DNA of 37,468 nt from an uncultured Pelagibacteraceae bacterium. Lineage in GTDB: Bacteria > Pseudomonadota > Alphaproteobacteria > Pelagibacterales > Pelagibacteraceae. This document shows, piece by piece, positions 1-9,188 of the stretch (positions are counted from its first letter, which is position 1; every line of letters begins with the position of its first letter). The translations under genes were made by a program, and so were the position numbers. Below the pieces are notes generated by a model that saw nothing but the letters and a program-made list of their open reading frames with translations, was not told where the DNA came from and did no database searches. Location: NCBI GenBank assembly GCA_902520645.1, contig CABYOP010000008.1, positions 1 through 37,468 on the forward strand, written 5' to 3'.

Positions 1-1
1 A

Positions 2-121
2 ACAAGGGCAATTGAAATCTTTCCTTATTATTCATCTCATCTTTCTAGAAAAAAAGATTCTAATAAGGCAGATGCTATTCTAATTGCTAGTTTTTTCTTT
101 GAAACATACAAAGAAGAGTAA
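2..121 (+). CDS. C-terminal fragment of a RuvC-like (RNase H-fold) protein, cut by the window edge
   Basis: An open frame enters from the left edge in frame 2 and stops with TAA at 119-121, giving about 39 residues. The tail contains ADAILIAS preceded by a basic, Asp-containing stretch (RKKDSNKAD). This resembles the last catalytic segment of RuvC-type Holliday junction resolvases, where an Asp sits just before a hydrophobic helix. In many alphaproteobacteria ruv genes lie upstream of tolQ, which agrees with the position here. The fragment is too short for a firm call: it could be another RNase H-fold nuclease or an unrelated protein. The reading frame is seen directly; the family is inferred. 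Confidence 0.4.
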   Translation, partial: TRAIEIFPYYSSHLSRKKDSNKADAILIASFFFETYKEE

Positions 122-174
122 TATCAGTATAATTCAAGTCAAATTCATGACACATTTAAGTGTGAATAGTAATT

Positions 175-849
175 ATGGAAGCAGACATAGCAGCAAAAGC
201 TGTAGAATTAGGCACAAACACAGATTTTTCGTTATTTAGCCTATTTTTTAGAGCTGACATAATAGTAAAATCAGTCATGATTATCTTGATACTTTGTTCA
301 GTGTATTCTTGGGCAGTTATAATAGACAAATTTAGGTTATTTAAAAAAATAAATAAATCCTCAGAAGAATTTGAGGAAAAATTTTGGAATTCTAAGTCTG
401 CTGAAAATTTATATAATAGTTTACCTTCTAAACTTGAAGATCCTATGGCTTTAGTTTTTCAAAATGCAATGGAAGGGTTGTTAAAGAAAAAAACAAGAAA
501 TAATTTAAGTGAGAGGATGAATGCACTTTTAGAAAATGGGATTGAGAAACAAATGGCAAAAATTGATAAAGGGTTTACTTTTTTAGCTACAGTTGGTTCC
601 ACTGCACCTTTTATAGGTTTATTCGGAACAGTTTGGGGGATCATGAATTCTTTCCAATCAATAGCAATTTCAAGAAATACTAGTCTTGCTATAGTAGCAC
701 CGGGGATTGCCGAAGCATTATTTGCAACTGCATTAGGTTTATTAGCAGCAATACCTGCAGTTGTTGCTTATAATAAATTTAATAACGACTCTAAAAAATA
801 TTCTGAAAAATTAGAAAATTTTTCAAAAAGGTTTCTAACTATTATTTAA
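175..849 (+). CDS. tolQ: TolQ, inner-membrane motor subunit of the Tol-Pal system
   Basis: TolQ is a MotA/TolQ/ExbB-family proton channel subunit. With TolR it uses the proton motive force to energise TolA, which supports outer-membrane integrity and constriction during division. The 224-residue product has a first membrane helix near residues 30-50, a cytoplasmic loop, and two more helices near 135-160 and 170-195. The family signature GTVWGIM lies at the second helix. Length and topology match full-length TolQ. ATG at 175 is the only sensible start. A TATAAT hexamer at 128-133 could be its -10 element, but no good -35 sits at normal spacing. The stop codon directly abuts the tolR ATG, so the two are surely cotranscribed. 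Confidence 0.95.
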   Translation: MEADIAAKAVELGTNTDFSLFSLFFRADIIVKSVMIILILCSVYSWAVIIDKFRLFKKINKSSEEFEEKFWNSKSAENLYNSLPSKLEDPMALVFQNAMEGLLKKKTRNNLSERMNALLENGIEKQMAKIDKGFTFLATVGSTAPFIGLFGTVWGIMNSFQSIAISRNTSLAIVAPGIAEALFATALGLLAAIPAVVAYNKFNNDSKKYSEKLENFSKRFLTII

Positions 850-1266
850 ATGGCGTTTAAATTAAATCGTTCTTCAAAAGAACCCATGAGTGAAATTAAT
901 GTTACTCCATTTGTCGACGTAATGTTAGTTTTGTTGATTATTTTTATGGTAACAGCACCTTTGTTAACCGTTGGTGTTCAAGTAGATTTACCAGAAAGCT
1001 CTGCAGACTCTCTTCCTGAAGAAACAGAACCATTAACATTGTCTATAAATGCAAAAGGGGAGATATTTATTCAAGAGTCAAAAGTTGAGTACAATAATAT
1101 TATTGCAAAAGTCTTGGCAGTTTCAAAAAATAGAACTGATACCAGAATTTATGTTAGAGGTGATAAAACTATAAATTATGGAAGAGTGCTTGAAATAATG
1201 GGACTTCTTTCTGGATCAGGTTTTACAAAGGTAGCGTTAATATCAGAACCTTACAAACAGAGGTAG
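850..1266 (+). CDS. tolR: TolR, inner-membrane motor subunit of the Tol-Pal system
   Basis: TolR is an ExbD/TolR-family protein with one N-terminal transmembrane helix and a periplasmic domain. It forms the proton-conducting stator with TolQ. The 138-residue product carries the helix at about residues 18-42, with the membrane Asp at residue 23 in TPFVDVML. That Asp is the protonatable residue needed for energy coupling in this family. The C-terminal part (YVRGDKTINYGRVLEIMGLL) matches the conserved periplasmic fold. The start codon follows the tolQ stop without any spacer, so translational coupling is likely. Confidence 0.95.
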   Translation: MAFKLNRSSKEPMSEINVTPFVDVMLVLLIIFMVTAPLLTVGVQVDLPESSADSLPEETEPLTLSINAKGEIFIQESKVEYNNIIAKVLAVSKNRTDTRIYVRGDKTINYGRVLEIMGLLSGSGFTKVALISEPYKQR

Positions 1267-1271
1267 ATAAA

Positions 1272-2132
1272 TTGAATAGAAGTATAATTATCTCTTCAGT
1301 TTTTCATACGCTATTAATTCTTGTTACAGCAATGAGCCTACCTTTTTTAACAAAAAAACCCTTAGATATCCCTCCTATCGTATCAGTCGAATTAATTCAG
1401 ATTGCTGAAAAAACAAATGTTCCTTTTGCTCCAAAAGCAAAGAAAATTTTAGAGAAAGTTAAAGAAAAAGAAAAACTTGTTTCTGAACAAGCTCCACCAA
1501 AAAAAGTAAAAAAAACAAAAACTAAAACTGTAGTTTCTCTAGACCAAAATAATAAAAAAATTGAAGATCAAACTCCAGAGGCAATTCCTCTTCCAGATAA
1601 AACTGTAAAAAAAATTAAAACTAAAGAAGAAAATAAGCAAAATCCAGAAAAAGTTGACAAAGAAGTGAAACAGGTTTCAGAGTTTGAAAAAAAAGATTTA
1701 TTTGATCCGAATAATATTGCGGCTTTAATTGACAAATCTAAAGAAGAAACTGCTGAAGTAATAAAGAAAAATAATGATATAACTCAAGATCAAGAGAGAA
1801 ATATTGAGAATACAGGACTTACATTAAGTGAAGAGGATGCACTTAAAGCTCAAATTTTTGGATGTTGGAGTATTCCATTGGGCCTACCTTATAACGAGAA
1901 CTTGCTTGTAAGAATTAAATTAAAATTAAAACCAGATGGATCAGTAACAAAAACTGAGATATTAGATCATGCAAGAATGAATAAACCAGGACAAGGTTTT
2001 TATAAAGTCTTAGCAGAAAGTGCTTTAAGAGCTGTAAAGTTATGTCAACCTTTAAGAGTTCCAACAACAGGTTATGAAAGGTGGAAGGAATTACAGTTAA
2101 ATTTTGATGCAAGAGAGATGCTAGAAGGCTAA
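1272..2132 (+). CDS. tolA: TolA, membrane-anchored energy transducer (TTG start)
   Basis: TolA links the TolQR motor to TolB/Pal across the periplasm. The 286-residue protein has one N-terminal membrane helix (about 7-26). A long Lys/Glu-rich region of low complexity follows (roughly 55-180), expected to be an extended rod. The compact C-terminal domain runs from about 190 to 286 (CWSIPLGLP ... LQLNFD). The start is TTG at 1272: no ATG or GTG is available between the tolR stop and the membrane helix, and an AGAGG ribosome-binding site sits about nine bases upstream. The rod is shorter than in enterobacterial TolA, as is usual in alphaproteobacteria. Sequence conservation is low in the rod, so the call rests on context, topology and the C-terminal domain. 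Confidence 0.9.
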   Translation: MNRSIIISSVFHTLLILVTAMSLPFLTKKPLDIPPIVSVELIQIAEKTNVPFAPKAKKILEKVKEKEKLVSEQAPPKKVKKTKTKTVVSLDQNNKKIEDQTPEAIPLPDKTVKKIKTKEENKQNPEKVDKEVKQVSEFEKKDLFDPNNIAALIDKSKEETAEVIKKNNDITQDQERNIENTGLTLSEEDALKAQIFGCWSIPLGLPYNENLLVRIKLKLKPDGSVTKTEILDHARMNKPGQGFYKVLAESALRAVKLCQPLRVPTTGYERWKELQLNFDAREMLEG

Positions 2133-2145
2133 TATAAATATTAAT

Positions 2146-3486
2146 ATGATAAAAAAAATTATTACTTTATTTTTAATTTTAATCCCAATCAACTCACATG
2201 CATTAATTGAGGTTGATATTACCCGAGGTAATCTTGATCCTCTTCCAGTAGCAGTATCACCTTTATCTATTGATGAAAAATCAAGAAAAAGTTTTGAAAA
2301 AGTTTTAAAAAAAGAAAATATTGGAGAAGAAATCTCAAGTATTGTAGAAAATAATTTAAGTACATCAGGATTATTTAATCCTTTAAGTAAAGATGCATTT
2401 TTACAAGCTCCTGATATTGCCAATCTTAAACCAAGATTTGAAGATTGGAATTTAATTAAAGCACAAGCACTTATAACAGGAAAAGTAAATTTTGTGGATG
2501 ACAAATTAAGAGTTGAGTTTAGATTATGGGATGTGCTTGCGGCTAAAGAGATGATGGCTTTAGCATTTACTACAGTTCCAACTAATTGGAGAAGAGTAGG
2601 TCATATCATTTCTGATAAAGTTTATGAGAGATTGACTGGAGAAAAAGGGTACTTCGATACCAGAATTATTTATGTTGCTGAAGAAGGTCCAAAGACACTA
2701 AGAGTAAAAAAATTAGCAATTATGGACCAAGACGGATTCAATAATAAATTTTTAACTCTAGGAAATGAATTAGTGCTCACTCCAAGATTTAATCCAACTA
2801 GCCAAATGGTTACATATTTGTCTTATTTTAAAAATCTCCCAAGAGTTTATTTATTAGATATTGAGACAGGGATACAGGAGGTCGTAGGAGATTTTCCTGG
2901 CATGACATTTGCACCAAGATTTTCTCCAGACGGAAAGAAAATTATCATGAGTTTTGCAAAAGATGGTAAATCCGATATTTACACAATGGATTTGGAAAAC
3001 AGAATTGTAGAAAGGATTACAAATCACCCATCTATCGATACCTCACCGTCTTACTCACCTGATGGAAAATATATAACATTTAATTCTGACAGAAGTGGCT
3101 ATCAGCAGATTTATATAATGAAAAGTGACGGCAGTGATGTAAAAAGAATTTCATTTGGAAATGGGCTATATGGAACTCCAGTTTGGTCTCCAAGGGGAGA
3201 TTTAATTGCATTTACCAAATTGCATAAAGGTAAATTTTATATTGGTGTCATGAGAACAGATGGAAAAGGTGAGAGACTCTTAACTGAAAATTACTATCAA
3301 GAGGCTCCTTCATGGTCACCAAATGGAAGAGTGTTAATTTTTTATAGAGAAACAAAAACCAACGACAAAGGTGAAGGATTTACCGCAAAGTTGTGGTCTA
3401 TTGATTTGACTGGTTATAATGAGCGTAAAATAGAGACTCCCACCGATGCGTCTGACCCATCATGGTCATCTTTATTAAGCAATTAA
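2146..3486 (+). CDS. tolB: TolB, periplasmic beta-propeller protein of Tol-Pal
   Basis: TolB is the periplasmic partner that binds Pal and the TolA C-terminus. The 446-residue product begins with a signal peptide (basic MIKK, hydrophobic core, likely cleavage after SHA near residue 19). An N-terminal alpha/beta domain follows, then a six-bladed propeller. The blades are visible as repeated FSPDGKK, YSPDGKY, WSPRGD and WSPNGR segments between about residues 230 and 430. The gene follows tolA after 13 bases and belongs to the same operon. About 107 bases separate it from pal, long for this genome; they hold weak promoter-like hexamers (TTGATT, 17 bases, TAATTA), so pal may have extra transcription of its own. 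Confidence 0.95.
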   Translation: MIKKIITLFLILIPINSHALIEVDITRGNLDPLPVAVSPLSIDEKSRKSFEKVLKKENIGEEISSIVENNLSTSGLFNPLSKDAFLQAPDIANLKPRFEDWNLIKAQALITGKVNFVDDKLRVEFRLWDVLAAKEMMALAFTTVPTNWRRVGHIISDKVYERLTGEKGYFDTRIIYVAEEGPKTLRVKKLAIMDQDGFNNKFLTLGNELVLTPRFNPTSQMVTYLSYFKNLPRVYLLDIETGIQEVVGDFPGMTFAPRFSPDGKKIIMSFAKDGKSDIYTMDLENRIVERITNHPSIDTSPSYSPDGKYITFNSDRSGYQQIYIMKSDGSDVKRISFGNGLYGTPVWSPRGDLIAFTKLHKGKFYIGVMRTDGKGERLLTENYYQEAPSWSPNGRVLIFYRETKTNDKGEGFTAKLWSIDLTGYNERKIETPTDASDPSWSSLLSN

Positions 3487-3593
3487 TATAAATTTAACCT
3501 TATAATTATCTAAATTTCTTGATTTTTAGACTTGAAACCTCTAATTAGTTGTGAAAAAGTAACACTTTGAAATTAGCAGCAAGGAGCAATTTA

Positions 3594-4085
3594 ATGATAT
3601 TAAGCAAAATTTTAAAAAACACACTTTTAGTATTAACAGCATGCCTAGTTTTATCAGCTTGCGCAACCAAAAAAGAAATTGCAACTGATATAGAGGGATC
3701 AATGCAAGGTGATGTTTATACTGGAACAGAAACAGTAAAATATTTAGCTGAAGGAGTTCCTGACCGAGTATTCTTTGCAACAAATGAGTCAATTTTAACT
3801 ACAGCTTCTAGAGAGACTTTAAGAGCACAAGCCGCGTGGTTGAGAAAAAATTCAGGTATAAACGTAGTACTTGAAGGTCATGCAGATGAAAGAGGAACTA
3901 GAGAATATAATTTAGCTCTTGGAGAAAGAAGAGCTAATGCAGCTAAAGATTATTTAATGACTTACGGAATATCTTCTGACAGAATTTCAGTATTAAGTTA
4001 TGGAAAAGAAAGACCAGTCGACTCTGGTTCTAATCCGTTATCTTGGTCAAAAAACAGAAGATCAGTTACTGTTAAAGCAAATTAA
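3594..4085 (+). CDS. pal: Pal, peptidoglycan-associated outer-membrane lipoprotein
   Basis: Pal anchors the outer membrane to peptidoglycan through its OmpA-like domain. The ORF track begins at a TTG at 3567, but the ATG at 3594 is better. It is preceded by a strong AAGGAG Shine-Dalgarno sequence at 3581-3586 with a seven-base gap, and it gives a proper lipoprotein signal peptide with lipobox LSAC and the lipidated Cys at residue 23. The mature protein has a short linker, then an OmpA/MotB domain from about residue 55. GHADERGTREYNLALGERRA forms the diaminopimelate-binding region. The length of 163 residues is typical. A strong intrinsic terminator directly follows, ending the tolQ-pal unit. 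Confidence 0.95.
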   Translation: MILSKILKNTLLVLTACLVLSACATKKEIATDIEGSMQGDVYTGTETVKYLAEGVPDRVFFATNESILTTASRETLRAQAAWLRKNSGINVVLEGHADERGTREYNLALGERRANAAKDYLMTYGISSDRISVLSYGKERPVDSGSNPLSWSKNRRSVTVKAN

Positions 4086-4097
4086 AAATTTCAATTT

Positions 4098-4138
4098 AAA
4101 GACCCCAACTGCATTAGTATTTTTGGGGTCTTTTTTTT
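4098..4138 (+). terminator. Rho-independent terminator after pal
   Basis: AAAGACCCCAA and its complement TTGGGGTCTTT form an inverted repeat around a loop of about 14 bases. The hairpin is followed by eight T residues at 4131-4138. G+C-rich stems are rare in this window, so the match is conspicuous. It closes the tol-pal operon. Beyond it, TTGGGG, 18 bases, TATAAT (4123-4152) could serve as a promoter for cpoB, overlapping the terminator; this second part is weak. Confidence 0.9.
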
Positions 4139-4169
4139 GCCATTTTTATAATCATAAGTTAAATATCTA

Positions 4170-5177
4170 ATGAGACTGTTATTAAAATTAATCCTATTAA
4201 ACATTATTTTTGTTTTTAATCTTGTCACAATCAGTAACTCCATTGCTGATAACCATAATATCTATGAAACTTTAGAAATTATTAAAAATGATCTTAAAAC
4301 TCTTGAAAGAGCAGTTTACTCTGGATCAATTGAAATGAAAAATACAGAAGTTAGTAGCACAGATTTAGAAATGGATACAAATTCAGAAGATGTTCTAACA
4401 AAACATTTACTCAAACTATCTGAAGTAGAGGGTCAGTTTAGGGAATTAACTAACAAATTTGAAGAAATAAATTTTAAATTAGATAAACTTTCCAATCGAC
4501 TATCAAAAATTCAAGCAGATAATCAAGTAAGATTTCAAGATATAGAGACAACTCTTGGCTCAGCAATAGTAAGCGAAAGCTCATCTAAATTAAGTTCAAA
4601 GCCTAAAATAGATGAAAATAAAATTCTTCCAGGAAGTTCTCAGCCTCAAGATCTTGGTTCTATTTCTTATAAAGACACAGAAACTAAAGATACATCTCAG
4701 CAAATTCAGTCCGTAGAAACTACCGCGTCAATTGTAACTGAAAATTTTCAATCAGAGGACAAAATATTACCTCAAGATGTCTCGCCAGAAAAACAATATG
4801 AATTTGCAACTAGTTTTTTAAAGGTTGGTGATTATACCACTGCAGAAAGAGCATTTAGGGAATTTGTTCTATCTAATACTGATCATGAACTAGCAGGAAG
4901 TGCACAGTATTGGTATGCGGAAACATTTAGAATAAGACAATTATATACCGATGCTGCATCTGCTTATTTAGAGGGATATCAAAAATATCCAAAAGGGAAA
5001 AAGGCACCTATAAATTTATTAAAATTAGGTGTATCAATGGTTCAAATCGGTGAAAAGGATCAAGGCTGTAAGATGATTAACGGTGTTGAACTTCAATATC
5101 CTAAGGCAAATCAATCAGTAATACAAAAAGCAAAATATGAGTCAAAAAAATTTGAATGCATCAAACAAGACTCATAA
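4170..5177 (+). CDS. cpoB: CpoB/YbgF, periplasmic TPR protein of Tol-Pal
   Basis: CpoB (formerly YbgF) is a periplasmic protein that binds TolA and coordinates peptidoglycan synthesis with outer-membrane constriction in model bacteria. The 335-residue product has an N-terminal signal peptide (hydrophobic stretch to about residue 26). A coiled-coil-forming region follows (about 75-125, EGQFRELTNKFEEINFKLDK), then a low-complexity linker and C-terminal tetratricopeptide repeats (about 205-330), visible as PEKQYEFATSFLKVGDYTTA and QYWYAETFRIRQLYTDAASA. This is the standard order for the family. Position directly after pal supports the call. Its 3' end overlaps the tilS start by 41 bases. Confidence 0.9.
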   Translation: MRLLLKLILLNIIFVFNLVTISNSIADNHNIYETLEIIKNDLKTLERAVYSGSIEMKNTEVSSTDLEMDTNSEDVLTKHLLKLSEVEGQFRELTNKFEEINFKLDKLSNRLSKIQADNQVRFQDIETTLGSAIVSESSSKLSSKPKIDENKILPGSSQPQDLGSISYKDTETKDTSQQIQSVETTASIVTENFQSEDKILPQDVSPEKQYEFATSFLKVGDYTTAERAFREFVLSNTDHELAGSAQYWYAETFRIRQLYTDAASAYLEGYQKYPKGKKAPINLLKLGVSMVQIGEKDQGCKMINGVELQYPKANQSVIQKAKYESKKFECIKQDS

Positions 5178-6171
5178 AAATTTACTTAATAATTTAAAAG
5201 ATAAAAGAATATTTAAATTTTATAGAAAATTTGAAAAAAATTTTAGCCTAAATGAAGATTTTATCGTTGGGGTTTCTGGTGGTCCTGATAGCTTGGCTTT
5301 ATGTTTCTTGACTAAAATTTATTCAATTAAAAAATCATTAAATGCGTATTATTATATCGTAGATCATAGACTAAGAAAAAATTCATCCATTGAAGCTCAA
5401 TCAGTAAAAAATTTATTAAAAAAAAATAATATCAAATTAGATATTTTAAATTGGTATGGCAAAAAACCAAAGACTAATATTCAGTCCTTAGCTAGAAATA
5501 AAAGATATATTCTTTTAATCAATCAAGCTAAAATATCAAATATCAAAATTATCTTAACAGCTCATCACATAGATGATTTGTATGAAAATTTTTTTATAAG
5601 AATTTCTAGAGGCAGTGGCCTTAACGGCTTAGTGTCTTTCAGTAAAAAAACTCAGAAAGATAAGATTACCATACTTAGGCCACTTATAAGTTTTGAAAAA
5701 AAACATTTAAATTATATCACTACAAAAGTTTTTAAGTCATATATTGAAGATCCTTCTAATGAAGACAATAAATTTAAAAGAGTTAGAATAAGAAAGTTAA
5801 TAAAAAACCTTCAGAACGATGGGTTAGATAAGAATAAATTTTTATTAACAATTAAAAATTTAACAGACTCTAATGAAACAATAAAGTTTTATGTTGCAAA
5901 AAATTTAAAAGAAAATTCATATATTTATAAAGATAAAAAAAAAATTATTTTAAATAAGCAATTTTTTAATCAACCTCATGAAGTAACTTTTAGATCTTTA
6001 TCCGAAATAATTAAATTTGTTGGTAACAAATATTACCCTGTAAGAGGAAAGAAAGTTGATAACATAATTGATAAATTGAAAGGTGAGCCTAGATCCAATT
6101 TTAAACTTACACTTGGTAATTGTATCATCCATAAAGTGAATCAATCAATCATTGTTGTAAAAGAGCATTAA
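5137..6171 (+). CDS. tilS: TilS, tRNA(Ile)-lysidine synthase
   Basis: TilS ligates lysine to C34 of the minor tRNA-Ile, changing its reading from AUG to AUA. AUA is heavily used in A+T-rich genomes, so the enzyme is essential. The N-terminal PP-loop ATPase motif VGVSGGPDS is seen at about residues 44-52. RGSGLNGL near residue 150 and a tRNA-binding C-terminal region follow. The length is 344 residues, shorter than the E. coli enzyme but usual for compact forms. The ATG at 5137 lies inside cpoB. A later start would still keep the PP-loop, so the exact start is uncertain. The tilS-ftsH order is widespread in bacteria. Confidence 0.92.
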   Translation: MSQKNLNASNKTHKNLLNNLKDKRIFKFYRKFEKNFSLNEDFIVGVSGGPDSLALCFLTKIYSIKKSLNAYYYIVDHRLRKNSSIEAQSVKNLLKKNNIKLDILNWYGKKPKTNIQSLARNKRYILLINQAKISNIKIILTAHHIDDLYENFFIRISRGSGLNGLVSFSKKTQKDKITILRPLISFEKKHLNYITTKVFKSYIEDPSNEDNKFKRVRIRKLIKNLQNDGLDKNKFLLTIKNLTDSNETIKFYVAKNLKENSYIYKDKKKIILNKQFFNQPHEVTFRSLSEIIKFVGNKYYPVRGKKVDNIIDKLKGEPRSNFKLTLGNCIIHKVNQSIIVVKEH

Positions 6172-6199
6172 ATGTAATATTTTGGTTGATATTTTGTCA

Positions 6200-6230
6200 C
6201 TTGTTTAATTTATAATAATTCTTATTTTAG
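6200..6230 (+). promoter_or_regulatory. Candidate RpoH (sigma-32) heat-shock promoter of ftsH
   Basis: The bases read CTTG (6200-6203), 17 bases, CTTATTT (6221-6227), two bases, G (6230). This agrees at every fixed position with the alphaproteobacterial heat-shock consensus CTTG-N17/18-CYTATNTNNG. ftsH is a classical RpoH target, and rpoH itself lies in this window. A TATAAT at 6211-6216 could be part of a housekeeping promoter (TTGATA, 19 bases, TATAAT). The heat-shock element ends only four bases before the ftsH ATG, implying a leaderless or almost leaderless transcript. The match is seen; its use is inferred. Confidence 0.5.
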
Positions 6231-6234
6231 ATCT

Positions 6235-8127
6235 ATGAATTTAAAAAATCTTGCGATGTGGGGGATAATAGTTTTCCTGACTATCGGTCTCTACAATATG
6301 TTTAAAAGCCCTCAATCAAATCCTAGAGGAGGGAATCAAATAATTTTTTCAGATTTTTTAACTTCAGTTGATAATGGAGAAGTTTTAAAGGTTGAAATAC
6401 AAGGTAACAATATTAAAGGTGTTTACTCTAACGGTAATTCATTCTCTACTTATTCTCCTAGCGATCCTAATTTGATTGAAAAACTTTCTGAAAAAGGAGT
6501 GAGTATTTCAGCGGCTCCATTGGAGGAAAAAATGCCATCTTTATTTGGGGTGTTACTTTCTTGGTTCCCAATGCTGCTGTTAATTGCTGTTTGGATTTTC
6601 TTTATGAGACAAATGCAAGGTGGAAGAGGTGGTGCAATGGGCTTTGGAAAATCAAAGGCAAAAATGATGAATGAGCTGAAAGGGAAAGTTACATTTAATG
6701 ATGTTGCCGGGGTAGAAGAAGCTAAAGAAGAAGTTGAAGAGATTGTAGAATTTTTAAAAGACCCAAAAAAATTTAGTAGACTTGGAGGCAAGATACCAAG
6801 AGGTGCGTTGTTAGTTGGACCCCCTGGTACAGGAAAAACTCTTTTAGCTAGAGCAATTGCTGGAGAAGCAGGTGTTCCTTTTTTTACCATTTCAGGCTCA
6901 GATTTTGTTGAGATGTTTGTTGGCGTTGGCGCGTCAAGAGTAAGAGATATGTTTGAACAAGGAAAGAAAAATTCTCCATGTATTATATTTATCGATGAGA
7001 TTGATGCTGTTGGAAGAAGTCGTGGTGCAGGCTTAGGAGGAGGCAATGATGAAAGAGAACAAACACTAAACCAATTATTAGTTGAAATGGATGGTTTCGA
7101 TACTAATGAGGGAGTTATTATAATCGCTGCAACTAACAGACCAGATGTTTTAGATCCTGCATTATTAAGACCTGGCAGGTTTGATAGACAAGTAGTTGTC
7201 TCTAATCCAGATATTCTTGGAAGAGAAAAAATTCTCAAAGTTCATGTAAAGAAAATTAAGATGGCACCAGATGTTAACTTAAGAACAGTTGCAAGAGGTA
7301 CACCTGGTTTTTCAGGTGCAGATTTAGCAAATCTTGTTAATGAAGCAGCTTTATTAGCTGCTAGAAAAAATAAACGAATTGTTACTTTAGTAGAATTTGA
7401 AGACGCAAAAGATAAAGTAATGATGGGATCCGAAAGAAGATCGATGGTAATGACTGAAGAGGAAAAAACTTTAACAGCTTATCATGAGGCTGGACATGCA
7501 ATTGTAACTATTAATGAAAGTGCTGCTTACCCTATTCATAAAGCTACCATAATTCCACGAGGAAGAGCACTTGGTATGGTTATGCAATTACCTGAAAGAG
7601 ACGAATTATCGCAAACACGTGAACAGTTACATGCCCAACTAGCCATTGCAATGGGTGGAAGAGTTGCTGAGGAAATAATATTTGGTGAAGATAAGGTTAC
7701 TACTGGAGCATCTAGCGATATTGAACAAGCAACTAAACGAGCTAGAGCAATGGTTATGCGAGCAGGATTGAGCAAAGAGCTTGGTCCAGTTGCATATGGA
7801 GAAAACGAGGAAGAAGTTTTCTTAGGTAGATCAGTTGCAAGACAACAAAATATGTCAGAGGAAACGGCACAAAAAGTTGATTCTGAGATTAGAAAAATAG
7901 TCGACAAAGGTTATGAGAGAGCAAGAAAAGTACTAACAGAAAAAATTGATGATTTACATAAGTTGGCTAAAGCACTTTTAACTTATGAAACTTTATCAGG
8001 TGAAGAAATAGAAAATTTGATCAATAAAAATGTTTATCCAAAAGACAAAGAAGATATTAAAGTTGAGGATGATGATAAGGGTTCTGCATTAAGTTCATTG
8101 GGACTTAAACCAAAGATAGTTCACTAA
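6235..8127 (+). CDS. ftsH: FtsH, membrane-anchored AAA+ zinc metalloprotease
   Basis: FtsH degrades misassembled membrane proteins and short-lived regulators, in E. coli including RpoH and LpxC. The 630-residue product has two N-terminal membrane helices (about 5-22 and 103-123) flanking a periplasmic segment. The AAA+ domain shows Walker A GPPGTGKT (195-202), Walker B IIFIDEID (250-257) and the second region of homology [19 protein letters not shown] (299-317). The protease domain carries zinc ligands HEAGH (417-421) and a downstream Asp in [10 protein letters not shown]. All catalytic residues are present and the length is normal. The first Met ([10 protein letters not shown]) matches the family N-terminus. 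Because the likely promoter ends only a few bases upstream, translation may begin without a leader. Confidence 0.97.
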   Translation: MNLKNLAMWGIIVFLTIGLYNMFKSPQSNPRGGNQIIFSDFLTSVDNGEVLKVEIQGNNIKGVYSNGNSFSTYSPSDPNLIEKLSEKGVSISAAPLEEKMPSLFGVLLSWFPMLLLIAVWIFFMRQMQGGRGGAMGFGKSKAKMMNELKGKVTFNDVAGVEEAKEEVEEIVEFLKDPKKFSRLGGKIPRGALLVGPPGTGKTLLARAIAGEAGVPFFTISGSDFVEMFVGVGASRVRDMFEQGKKNSPCIIFIDEIDAVGRSRGAGLGGGNDEREQTLNQLLVEMDGFDTNEGVIIIAATNRPDVLDPALLRPGRFDRQVVVSNPDILGREKILKVHVKKIKMAPDVNLRTVARGTPGFSGADLANLVNEAALLAARKNKRIVTLVEFEDAKDKVMMGSERRSMVMTEEEKTLTAYHEAGHAIVTINESAAYPIHKATIIPRGRALGMVMQLPERDELSQTREQLHAQLAIAMGGRVAEEIIFGEDKVTTGASSDIEQATKRARAMVMRAGLSKELGPVAYGENEEEVFLGRSVARQQNMSEETAQKVDSEIRKIVDKGYERARKVLTEKIDDLHKLAKALLTYETLSGEEIENLINKNVYPKDKEDIKVEDDDKGSALSSLGLKPKIVH

Positions 8128-8135
8128 GTTTGTAG

Positions 8136-9188
8136 ATGCAAAGATATTACACTAGGGCGTGTAATTTCTATTATGGTGCACAATCTAAAATTTTTGTAAA
8201 AAAAAAAAAATCACTGCCACTTAATGGTAATAAAGAAATCTCTTTTAATCAAATTGAAATAATTACAAGACAATCTAAAAAAATAATATTTATTGATCAA
8301 ATAAATAAATTACCAAAGATATTAAAAAAAAAAATTAATTCTGATTTAAAGAAAATTATTTCAAAAAAAAAAAGTTTTTGTAATTTGAAATTTAATGTAA
8401 TCCCTAACTTGATGGGTATATTGAATTTGACACCTGATAGCTTTTCAGATGGAGGAAAATTTAATAAAAAAGATCAAGCCATTCAGCAGGCTATAAAATT
8501 ATTTAACTCAGGTGCAAAACTAATTGATATTGGGGGAGAGTCTACTAGACCAGGATCTAAGTCTATAAATGAAAACTTAGAATGGAGAAGAATTAATAAA
8601 ATATTAAAAATATTAACTAAAAAAATGCCAATTTCTCTAGATACTAGAAAATCAAATATAATGAAAAAAGGAATTAAAACCGGAGTAAAGTTAATTAATG
8701 ATGTTTCGGGTTTGGAATATGATCCTGAAACTGCAAATGTATTAAAACAATACAATACTCCATTTGTATTACAGCATTCAAAAGGTCTCCCTGAGAATAT
8801 GCAAAATAATCCAACTTATAAAAATGAATTATTAGATATTTATGATTTTTTTGACAATAAATTAAAATTTTTAAGATTGATTGGAATAAATCATAATAAA
8901 ATAATCATTGATCCTGGAATAGGTTTTGGAAAAAATTTGAAACATAATATGAATTTAATGAAGAACATTTCTATTTTCCATTCACTAGGTTTTCCTGTAC
9001 TTGTGGGAAATTCAAGAAAAAGGTTTATTAAAGATATATCTAAAAATAATGATAGTAGGTTAAGGATTGGAGGCACGTTAGCTTCCACAATTTATTTGAT
9101 GACCCAAGGAGTTCAAATTCTAAGAGTTCACGATATTAATGAAATTATGCAGGGAATAAAAGTTTATAAGGAGATAATTAAAAATTAA
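8136..9188 (+). CDS. folP: FolP, dihydropteroate synthase with alphaproteobacterial N-terminal extension
   Basis: FolP joins p-aminobenzoate to hydroxymethyl-dihydropterin diphosphate, giving dihydropteroate in folate synthesis. The pterin-binding barrel starts near residue 91 with MGILNLTPDSFSDGG (family signature, 93-107), then GGESTRPGS and the later DPGIGFGKN and GNSRKRF motifs. The first ~85 residues form an extra domain (YYTRACNFYYGAQ ...) of a kind seen in many alphaproteobacterial FolP proteins; its role is unknown to me. The 5' part is unusually Lys-rich and contains a run of 13 adenines at 8198-8210 and another of 11, which are potential slippage sites. The gene lies eight bases after ftsH, and its stop overlaps the glmM ATG by one base. 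Confidence 0.93.
   Translation: MQRYYTRACNFYYGAQSKIFVKKKKSLPLNGNKEISFNQIEIITRQSKKIIFIDQINKLPKILKKKINSDLKKIISKKKSFCNLKFNVIPNLMGILNLTPDSFSDGGKFNKKDQAIQQAIKLFNSGAKLIDIGGESTRPGSKSINENLEWRRINKILKILTKKMPISLDTRKSNIMKKGIKTGVKLINDVSGLEYDPETANVLKQYNTPFVLQHSKGLPENMQNNPTYKNELLDIYDFFDNKLKFLRLIGINHNKIIIDPGIGFGKNLKHNMNLMKNISIFHSLGFPVLVGNSRKRFIKDISKNNDSRLRIGGTLASTIYLMTQGVQILRVHDINEIMQGIKVYKEIIKN
8198..8210 (+). repeat. Homopolymer of 13 adenines inside folP
   Basis: Thirteen consecutive A residues encode the end of Val21 and Lys22-Lys25 of FolP. Runs of this length are prone to replication and transcriptional slippage and to sequencing error. The frame is intact as given. Confidence 0.9.

Noticed and set aside
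3567-3593. TTG start for pal
   Set aside because: ATG 3594 has an AAGGAG site at the right distance and yields a proper lipoprotein signal peptide.
6450-7238. Long minus-strand ORF antisense to ftsH (262 residues)
   Set aside because: It is a shadow of the strongly conserved ftsH frame; composition is Ser/Pro-rich with no motif.
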